Shown in pieces: positions 38,093 to 48,700 of a stretch of DNA of 64,000 nt; position 1 is the stretch's first letter, and every line of letters begins with the position of its first letter. Source of the stretch: Sipunculus nudus. Lineage: Eukaryota; Annelida; Sipuncula; Golfingiida; Sipunculidae. The stretch spans positions 9,153,664 to 9,217,663 of the forward strand of contig CM049315.1 of NCBI GenBank assembly GCA_026874595.1, given 5' to 3'. The notes beneath the pieces are model-generated. The model searched no databases and was not told where the DNA came from. It saw only the letters and a program-made list of their open reading frames with translations. The position numbers and the translations under genes are program-made.

Positions 38093-39471
38093 TAACTAGA
38101 CATTTCTTGGCACCACAGGTGCCAGAGTATCCCCAGACATAGTACGCCCCCCCCCCCTTAAAGAATAGGCCCCCATTTTTAGCAGCATACACTGACACTT
38201 GGCAACGCAATTATTGTTTCTTCCATCTATCAATCCACAATCTTTTTGAAGATGTTGGTCTGTGACCTTGATCTTTTTAAAGATGTGTCCTGTGACCTTG
38301 ACCTTTGACCTCGTGACCCCAAAATTATTCAGGTCTTGCTTTTCCAATGGGACATATACAAGTCAAGTTTGAAATCTATACATCAATAAAAGCAGGAATT
38401 ATCATCCAGAAACTACTTTTTTGACAGATGGCTCCTGTGACCTTCACCTTTGACCTCAAAATTGATAGGGTTCTTTCTCTCTTGGCAGGTGAACTATATG
38501 TGCAAGATGAAAGATATGAGATGAATTGTTTGGCTGAAAATGCATCCACAATCTTTTTAAAGATGTGTCCTGTGACCTTGACCTTTGACCTCATGACCCC
38601 AAAATCAATTTGGGTCTTGCTTTTCCAATGGGTCATATACAAGTCAAGTTTGAAATCCATACATCAATAAAAGCAGGAATTATTATCCAGAAACTAATTT
38701 TTGGACAGCTGGCTCCTGTGACCTTCACCTTTGACCTTGTGACCCCAAAATTGATATGGATCATCCACTATATATAGCAAGTGAGCTATATGTTCAAGAT
38801 GGAAGACCTGGGATGAAAGTATGGCTTAAAATGCATCCACAGTATCTTTTAAGATGCAATTCCAGTGACCTTGACCATTGACCTCAAGACCCTTGAACCT
38901 ATAGGGTTCTTACTTCATTGGTGGGCCATACATAAGTCATGTTTGAAATACATATGGCTATCAACACTGGAGATATCATAAGAGGTGTGTGATTTTCACC
39001 AAATATGGACACATTAAAGGTCAAGGCCACTCTCATGGTAAAGGTCATGACCCAAATGTAAATAGACCTCATCCTATAACCAATCTCTCTACATGTGCAT
39101 AATATGAAAGAAATCTGTCCATTAGTTTTTGACTTATAATGCTTACAGTACTGTCAAGTGGCAATTATGGAGGTATTAAAAGGCGTAAAAACAAGAAAAG
39201 GATAATAGGTTGCGCCACCAGTTTCCGGTATATCACAAGGCTATCCAAGATCTTCGGTCACTTTGATTTCTGGACCAGCCCATGGGTCATGGTCATGACC
39301 CCATTTTAAATAGGCTTTGTCCCCTTACCTATATCTATACAAATGTAAAGTTTGAAAAAGATCAGTGAAATATTTTTTTTAGTTATCCCGCTCACAAGGT
39401 TTTTCTGCGGCGGCGGCAGCGGGGGGACCATTGTGAAACCATAGTATCCCGACTTTGTCTGGGGATACAAT
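38093..39471 (+). mobile_element. Rolling-circle-like element, family D
   Basis: The 5' end is AACTAGA, then a 7-bp hairpin TGGCACC/GGTGCCA and GTATCCCCAGAC. The body has repeated units rich in TGACCT half-sites (38293-38319 and, 280 bp on, 38573-38599; variants near 38432, 38715, 38870). The 3' end has a CGGCGGCGGC tract (about 39407) and a hairpin GTATCCC-GAC-TTT-GTC-TG-GGGATAC (39444-39468). The 5' 12-mer is the exact complement of the hairpin's right arm. The frames at 38096-38670 follow these repeats. Confidence 0.7.
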
Positions 39472-41180
39472 TAAAAACTCAGATAAAAACCTTCCCTCAT
39501 TACCACACTATCAGCTGATTACCTGACACAAAGCATATCTGAGGCAGAAGCAGTGGCAAAGGTGTGTGGGGTTCATCGAGGAAGGTGGTGGACTCCTCCC
39601 ATGATGTGACATTTTTGTTTAATTTGGGCATAAAATTAAGCAAATTTGAGCATTTTTGACTTACAGTTTTAACACAAAGGTAATGATCCAAAAACAATCA
39701 AAGAGCACCATGTTGGGAAATATTTTTCTAGCATACAGATATCTAAATTTATATTTAAATTAAAGAATACACTGCCTGATAAAAGAATGACAAATATTTC
39801 TTGGACACATGAACTCCTTCTGATGAAATGAAGGCACCCCCACCTTCTGCAACCTATGGATGAATTGAAATGAGGGGACCAAATGAAAGCTTTGATACAT
39901 TTTATGGTTTTACACAAGCCAGTTTTACTTTGTTAAAACATAAAAAAAATTCTTAATGAAGTCATAGTATGACTTTGACACACAAAATTTGTTAAACTTA
40001 AATAAATGTTTGACACAAGATGATTTTACTGTATTTTTACTGTCTTCATCTTTCTATAAGGCTCTGTGGGTGCAAATAGAGCAACTCTTGCACCTGTTGC
40101 ACAAAATTTAGCAAATCACATAGCTGCAATAGGTCTGCAATGTTAACTGCCAGGCCTACATAAAGCTTGCATAAAGCTGTCAGCAAATTTAACCCCTTGC
40201 AATAGGTTACAATGGTAAACATATTTTTATTACTCTAAATCAATGTAATTACTAGGCAATCCTGAATCAGTATACTCATGACTTTACCTGTCCTTGTATG
40301 TTAGGTATATTGACTGATCACTTCTGTACAGAGCTATACATACTTGAATATGAAAATATCATTTTAGGCACAGTTAGCAATATGCAGTGTATATTGTCTC
40401 TTGTGTTCCTGATCCAGATACTGTCCTTTGAGCTTTGACAATACATTTTCACAATTTATATCATTTATGGATACCTAGATGATAATTTTCCCTGTTGTAG
40501 ATATACTTTTATTATGTATGATGATACAATTTACGATAAACTATGGCTTAATATTACTGAAGAAAAGAAGAAAAGAGTGCATACATTTTTTCTTCTCTGA
40601 ACCGTGTAATATAATATAATTATAATATAATATAACACTAATTATGTGACATAATTGTTTTGTACAAATCCATCAACAAAAGTTAATAAATTCTATAGCC
40701 TAATATTTGGATTAAATGCTGCTGCACTGGGCTTGCATCTAATTTTTTTTTTTATATTTCATCTCTGCAATAGTTTCATGCAACTTGTTACAGTGTCTTA
40801 GAGCCTTGCAATGCCTTTATGCAACAAGCCCCAGGTTTAAAGCTTCTCTTATTTTCAGGGATACAGAAAAGACTGAATGTCACAGATGATGAAACTGTTT
40901 TTTAGTCTGACATATTTTATGCATAATCAGTAGTGTTGTGAGCAGCTTCCTTGATCATAATCAATCACTGACAGTATGTAAGCAACCAATGATTGATTAT
41001 TTGTGTTAACTAGAAGTGTTGGGGAAAAGTTGTAATTTTGTGATCAGTCATCAGTAAAACTGGTTGACCTCTAGGAGTATGAAATTTTTTATCAAATATG
41101 GACCTGTACATCCTCTCAATCAATATAACGGCCTGATATTGGCTAATATATCTAATAACTCTATGACCTGCATGTGTATA
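39472..41180. other. Non-coding stretch, no gene supported
   Basis: AT-rich DNA with a small TATAATA repeat near 40608-40635. If the neurobeachin-type gene continues past the window, this is intronic. Confidence 0.35.
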
Positions 41181-42449
41181 CAGTGAAGTCTTATAAAACC
41201 TTATAAAGGGGTCCATTACAACGGAAGACTCGAGTTACAGACAAATCTCTAGGGAACGAACAAGTGAAAGTTAAAATTGGCTTGTATATAACGGAAAAAT
41301 CCAGTTCTGGATCTGAACAGACTTACATGAAACAAAATTCATATCATCAGTATCGTCAGACTCGTTATAATGAACTAGAGTGGCGGCAGTCAGGTCCAAG
41401 TTTGCCCAGTTGTTTGATCTTTTGTTAAACCCAGCCGACAATGACAGGCTAATTAATACATGACAGGGGAGGTTTACACACATAGGCCATAGTCGAGTGG
41501 TTATGTCACAACTGTCTACTCCACATCTCGGCTGGGCGCAACTGTGTTAACACCTTGCGTGTTGCTTGATTAGTTAGTGAAATCGATATCAAATTGTTTT
41601 GACTTGTGTTGATAAAGAGCAGCCACAGACAGTCGACATCTGTCAGGCTCTGGGTTTCACCAAGAATGCCTGGTCACAGGTAGATGCAGCGACAATTGCT
41701 AACTGCTAGAAGCACACTGGCATTTTGACAGGCGCCATACAAGAAAACCAAGGGTCCCCCGAAGAGAGCGACACTTGCTTAGTCTAGGCACTAGAGGCAG
41801 ACATCCGAGGTCTTGGTTTTGAAAAGCCACTGGAAGCGGAGCAGTATGTCGGGGTCGATTCAGCTGCAGGAACCGAAGCAGAGTAAGACCATGCAAGTAT
41901 TCTGTCGATCGTTGGAGCAACAGCGGACCAGGCGGAGGAAGAAGACACATACGAAGACGTGAATGATTCACCGGTTGAACAAGTAAAGAGGGCTGATGCC
42001 AGAGATGGTCCACAAGCTGCGATCAGGTTCTTTGAACAGCAACTAGACGCCGCGGATAATGGCCAACATACTGGAAAATCTGTGGCATGCCGCCATAGTG
42101 CTGGATTCACCATACAGATGCAAACAGGTTAGCATCATGGAATTTTCACTAGAGAATTTGTCACCAGATTATGTACACCGACGTTGTATATTTTGCTTTC
42201 AAGTTGTATATATGTTCATTATGTACATTAATGTTGTAAAGTTTGCTTTGTATATATGTTCATTATGTAATAAACACGTTTTATTTTATAACAATGTTTT
42301 GTTCTTTTAGGATGAATGTGCTTTTATCAATTTTCTGCCATATCACAAAATCTGAATAGGCCGACTCCAAAATTTCATTACAACAGAAATTCGATTTATT
42401 GAACTAATTCCCATGGAACCAACCAGTTCATTATAACAAGACTTCAGTG
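41181..42449 (+). pseudogene. Decayed Tigger/pogo-type DNA transposon with transposase remnant
   Basis: The left terminus CAGTGAAGTCTTATAA (preceded by TA) matches the inverted right terminus (CACTGAAGTCTTGTTATAA) with one mismatch in the first 12 bases. Inside, the plus strand from about 41630 to 42080 reads as the C-terminal part of a Tigger/CENP-B-like transposase: phrases such as GFTKNAWSQVDAATIANC and LGFEKPLEAEQYVGVDS, then an acidic segment and IRFFEQQLDA. That reading has in-frame stops (after ATIANC, before ALEADIR and after TEAE), so it is inactive. The N-terminal DNA-binding and most of the DDE region are missing or unrecognisable. The minus-strand frames here are shadows. Confidence 0.75.
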
Positions 42450-42680
42450 TGTAGTAAACTTTGGCATGATGTTGTTTGTAAACACAAACTGTTCTAATAA
42501 GTTTGTTTGAATAAATTTTATGAAAGTGTATCTTCAGTCATTATAAAGCCTAATCTTTGTGGAAAACTCTGTATGGCAATGCAAGATCGATCATCTGCAT
42601 CAGCCAATCAATCATCGATTATAATTTATCATCGGTTCCAACACTAACATTCAGACCCTACAAAAACTGCACCTACTGAC

Positions 42681-42778
42681 CTGCATCCACTCTTTCTGTC
42701 AAATGCAGGAACCATTGAGGAGGGATGCTCTGCCATCAGCTGTACGGTCAGCCCCAGCACATCTTTCAGGTTGTCATC
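42681..42778 (-). CDS. Neurobeachin-type gene, exon k
   Basis: 32 codons plus two bases ([19 protein letters not shown] ... FDRKSGC), acceptor TTTTGACAG, donor CAG|GTCAGT. It is the most 3' exon recognised. The family continues with an I-Y-K-L-L-A-S type segment that I did not find downstream in the window. Confidence 0.9.
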
Positions 42779-45700
42779 CTGTCAAAAACATATATATCAA
42801 TTTATAAACATGAGAACAGGAGGCCTTATATTTATACCATGCCATAAGGCCCACAATGACTGGAAGCTATGAGATAAACTGTTTTTAAAGCTGAAAATTT
42901 AATTTATGCTATTATACATCAGGCCAACATTGTTGGTATGACCAAAAAAGTTATTTCTGCATAGAAGTAAAAAAATAAATGTTTGTATAAAACTGGTTCT
43001 GATAGCTGGAAACATGAAAAATAAATCTGATGGCAGATATCACATGTGAAACTACATCATGATGGGCTAATTCTTAAAATTATACTGCTCAGTTCAGACA
43101 TACCTAAACTTATCTGATTTAATTAGGCTGGCAAAATATGGAAGCTACAGACTGAATTTTTTGTATCCTTATTTTGCAAAAAAAGTAGATATCATTTCAG
43201 TTCACTATGGTACCATTTAAGTTTTGAGATGTTCAAGCATCATATTTTCTTAAAGTTAGTAAAACTTTTAACTCAGGGACTTGCATTGTATGTGCATTCA
43301 ACTTTATCACACACACAATGCAAGTCCCTGAGTTGAGAGTTTACCAACATTATGGAATCTCCAGGGACAGGATCCAATGTCATAATTTGAGCATAATTTC
43401 AATTCTGAACATTCACTTGAATATTTCAATGATGCTTGTTACATTACACTTTGCCCTTGGCTTTGTTTTTTGTAATGTTTTTGATATTTACCAGAGGCAG
43501 TTTGGCATTGAAATGTCCTGGAGACATTAGGTGGCAGAGCATTCCATAGGTTTGTGGTCAGTTTCAAGTTGTTTACACGCACGGTCGTTTCTGACCATAC
43601 TGTGTCATGTTTGCCTGTCAGTCAATCTGTTATTTTCACAATTTTAAGACAAAAAATACCTTATCCTATGTCAGAACTAAAACTTATCACATGTAATGTA
43701 CATGTAGATATCCTCATGCCGTAGTTATTGATAATGAATGCTTTTTTTCACTACAAATTGCTCAAATATCACTAAGGTTCAGGGAAACAGTATTTGAGAA
43801 GACAAAAAACCAGTGCCAACCATGCCATCATACACAAAATGAAGAACAGAGAGACTATATTGGCCCAAAGTACTAGTAGTTACTATTCTAACTGTGAATC
43901 TGCTCTACAGGGAAGCCTTTTTCCTGCCTGGATTTAACAGAGACACATTCTTCTTGCTATGAAGAAAACATAATTAAATGCATGCTTAAATTGACAAGTC
44001 TCAATTAACATAATGGCTGTGATAAACAAGGGACCCATGGGTCACGGCGCTCAGCTGTTATATATGATAAAAAATATGATTTGGGAAAGAGGCACATGTT
44101 TGTTTTGTGTGGTAATAAATATAAGCTTTACTATGAGTTGTTGGTGTTTAGCTTATGTATGATTTTGATAATATCTTTGGAGACGGGGAAGAGGATTGAT
44201 TTCATTTATTTTATTAACAAATGGATTTCTATTGTCACACAGATTTTTACTTGGCCATATAACTTATAAGCAGCACATATAATAAAAGTTTAACTATTTA
44301 TTAAAATTTAATAACAAATATTGTGCCAATATAATTTTTATTAAAAAACTAGATGTGTCGGTATGACACGAATGCCCCTGCCTGGGGCAAATTAGAAACA
44401 TTTGTTAAATTTTGTAAAAATTTTTTAAGTTCAGGAGGTGTTGTATGGTCAAAAGTAGGTCAAGAAGGGCAAAATGCAAACTCGATCTGTAACGGGTCAT
44501 TATCAAGGAACACACCAAAAATCAGGCCAGTATGCAGGCATTGTGAAAAAAAGTCCATACATGTGCATTTTTCATAAAAATTTCTGTCTTTCATGAAATT
44601 TTCTATGTTCAGGATCTGTCATATGGTCAAAAATAGGATAACTGGGACGAAAACGTGAACTCGACCTGTAAGTGGTCATTATGCGCCCACAGACCAAACA
44701 TTGGGCCAGTATCTGTAAGCATTGCATTGCGAATCTAGAATATTAGCAAAAGCTGGTAATCAGTTATAAATTTAAATTGGAGAGGTATGTACCATGTTTT
44801 ATAACAATCCACCAAATGCTTCCTGAGAAATATCCCCCTAAGTTTTTTTTTCTATACTAAGCTCTGTGACCTTGAAAAGTAGGTCAAGACCACCCATCTT
44901 TGAACCTGACCAAGATTTTGTAAATATGATGCAAAAGCACTGAAGTAATGAAGTTCCTTAGTTGAATACCTTTGGAGATATCCTGCACAAAGGCCCAAAT
45001 TGAAAAATCCGGTAAAATTTCATTAAAAAATCAGAAATTGCAGGTGATGCCACCAAAATTGTGCAGCACGTACAGACCATCAGTCCCAATGATCATAGTA
45101 AGTTTTGTGAAAATCCACACAATGGTTCCTGAGATATAAGCTTCTGAGTGTTTTTCTATAATCATCTCTAAAATGTAGAAAAATGGGTCAAGGTCACCCA
45201 TCTTCGAACTTGACCGAGATTATATTGATATACATCTTCACTCAGGAAATAAAATTCCAACGGTGAATCCTTTTAGAGATATCCCGCTCACAAGGTAAAG
45301 TTAACAGATGCGGAACGGACGGACTGACGGACACCCGACAGACAGATGGACGGATAGACGGACAGCTTGGGTGATGACAATAGCCCATCAGCCTATGAGC
45401 TGAGGGCTAAAAACGGCTGTACATGTACATTTGTCATGCAAATTTCTATTTTTCATGAAATTTTCTAAGTTTAGGAGCTGTAAAACGGTCAAAAGTAGGT
45501 CAACCGGGACGAAACGCGAACTCAATCTGTAACTGGTCATTATCTGCCCACACACAAAAAACAGGCCAATATCTGCAGGCATTGTGAAAAAAAAATCCGT
45601 ACAACTGTTTGATTTCGGAAGGACGGAAGGACGGAATGACGGACATGGGTAAAACAATATGCCCCGGCCACTTTGTGGCGGGGGCATAAAAATAAGAAGA

Positions 45701-48700
45701 ATATCATATGATTTTTTAAAATAAAATATAACTGAAATGATTATTGAAATAATATTATAGAATATATTCATGAATGCATTCATGAATACATTTTGAAAGT
45801 ATCTGCACTGGTATTCAAATACTTTCATTTTTACCTGAATTCCCATTCTTATGCAATAAAATTTTTTAATGCAGTACATATTCATATTCGTATTCAAATA
45901 TATTTGCAAGGCATTCGCACCATGTCTAGTATTTATTCAGTTTTAGCCAAACAATCATGTTGAGAATCCAGAATATACAAAATTCACAAATTTAAATAAT
46001 GATCGTAAGTACTTGGTTTTATGGCTTTTATTTATGTTAAAAAAAAATAAATGTAATATATTCACTTTGGACTACTTTCACATCAATCTACACACTAGAC
46101 ACAGTAGGAATCTAGATTAATATTATCAACTGCATCTTTGTCTATTATTAATTTCCTTCATATGATCCCTTATGATTAGAAATGAATAATATGATTTTTT
46201 TTTTTATCATTAAAATTGAACTGAAAAATACCATAGGTGACTGCATGGTGTTATTTGGAATAACATTGACAATGACATTCTATCCATCCATACAAGATTC
46301 TTACATCATTAGTAACTGCAAGTTAATTTTCTGTTACTATCAACTAACAAATTCCTTTTCTATAAATTTTTCTTTAATTTGTTATAAAAAAAACCAATAC
46401 AAAATTATTAATTGTTTATTGTTATGTTGTTTTTCAAAACAACTACTAGATGAGTTGGGTTGGACACCTGGATCAACTGTAGCTGGGCATTAGCTGCCTG
46501 GCTGCCCCAGTGTATGCTTCGCTCAAGCATGCATAGTCTGATGAAAGGTCAACAAGGTCAACATACAGGTGACTGAAGAGGGGCTGGATTAAGCCTGGGT
46601 CTGACATGGTCTCAAAAAAACATTAATAAAAGCTACAATATTTGGCCAATTTCTTTCATCTTTCTAATCTACAAAGATGAAATCCTTATGTGTGCATGAT
46701 ATGAAAATTATATCAACAGTGCTCTCAGGAAACAAATGAGCCATGGTCAAAGTTGGGCAAAATTCAAGGTACTTATTTTATATTTATACTAATAACTTAT
46801 AAAATTTGAAAAATACAGAACTAATTTTTGGTATTCAATTGAATCTTGATTAAATAATGTTACATCCCTGACAAAAAATCTCTAGCTTCAGCAATCCTCT
46901 TGTTAAGGGAGTAAATATATTTCTTGATTTTTTAAAAAGTGCATTATGTTTGGGCCCATAACTTAAAACAATTATGCAATACTGACATCATTTCTGGCAT
47001 GTGCATAGCGAATGTATAGAAAAATATGTATATTATATATGATCAAAGTCAGATCTGTGGTTTTGATATCAGGCAGTCTTACAGTGGAACAATGGGTTTT
47101 GAATGGAAAAATGAAGTTTTTCATTAATATTTCGAAGGAATTAAGTCCTAGTGATCAAACTTTTATTATGGTAGGGGATTTTGGAGACATCTAACTGTAT
47201 GCTAAATTTAAGGAACTTAGAGCTGAAGCTGGGGAGCTGAGCTCTAGTAAACTGCATAACGCTAGCTTGGTGTAAACAATATATGACATGGTGCTTGAAA
47301 ACTTGAATAAAATCTACAGTTTTTGATCAACTGGTTTCAAATTTTTGGTGTTAACAGACAAAATGATAACAAAAACAGGCTGTGAAAATTAAATCCACAG
47401 TACTTACAGGGAAAAAACGTGCCATGGTCAAACCTGGGCAAAATTTAAGGTACCAATTTTATATTTTTGCCAATATTTAAAAAAATTTACCAGATTTTGA
47501 TCTAATTTTTGGTATACAATTCAATTTTGCTTATTTAAAGTAGTATTACTGAAAAAAAAATTCCTACCTTTAACACTTTTGGTCTTAAGTGACAAAATAT
47601 CTTTCCTCATTTTTTTACAAAGTCCATTATATTTGGGCCCATAACTTTTTTAAATTAAATAATACTGACTTAATTTCTGGCATGTACATAGGAACCATAT
47701 AGAGGAATATTTATAGTAAAAATGAAGAAAACCAGATGAGTGGTTTTGATATTAGGCAGTCCTGAAGTGTGAAAATAGATTTCTAATAAAAAATTGAGGT
47801 TTTTCCTTAATATCTCGAAGGAACAAAGTCATATTGACCCAATTTTTGGCATGGTAGGAGATTTTGGGGACATCTAACTGTATGCCGAATTTCAGATTCG
47901 TAGGTCGAACGGTGTCGAAACGTGCCAGTCTTACGGACGGACATCCAGACGGACAGACAGACGGACAGACGGACGGACGGACGGACGGACGGACAGACGG
48001 ACGGACGACGGACAATGGACCACGACTATAGCTCAGATGACTTATAGTCAGCTGAGCTAAAAATTTAACAGATTTTGATCTAATTTTTGGTATACAATTA
48101 AATTTTGATCAATTAAAGTTGTATTACTGAAAAAAAGTCCTACCTTTAACACTTTTGGTCTTAAGTGACCAAATATCTTTCCTGATTTTTTACAAAGTCC
48201 ATTATGTTTGGGCCCATAACTTTTTTAAATTAAATAATACTGACTTAACTTCTGGCATGTACATAGGAACTATATAGAGGAATACTTATGGTAAATATGA
48301 AGAAAACCAGATGAGTGGTTTTGATATTAGGCAGTCCTGAAGTGTGAAAATAGATTTCTAAAAAAAAATTGAGGTTTTTCCTTAATATCTCAAAGGAACA
48401 AAGTCCTATTGACCCAATTTTCGGCATGGTAGGAGATTTGGGGAATCTAACTGTATGGCGAATTTCAGATTCGTAGGTCAAATGGTGTCAAAACGGCCAG
48501 TCTTACGGACGGACAGACGGACGGACGGACGACGGACAATGGACCACGACTATAGCTCAGATGACTTATAGTCAGCTGAGCTAAATATGACAATAATCAA
48601 CTGGTCCTGAGAAAATGAGGGGAGGTATATTAAAAATAAATTACCTCAATATTTATATTTTTTATTAATTGTAATACAAGTAAAACACAACTTGGTAAAA

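Noticed and set aside
41699-42113. Minus-strand frames of 104 and 109 codons
   Set aside because: They are shadows of the decayed transposase on the plus strand.
47752-48015. Minus-strand frame beginning with repeated [10 protein letters not shown]
   Set aside because: It is the translated GGAC tetranucleotide tract at the 3' end of a family A element, not a protein.
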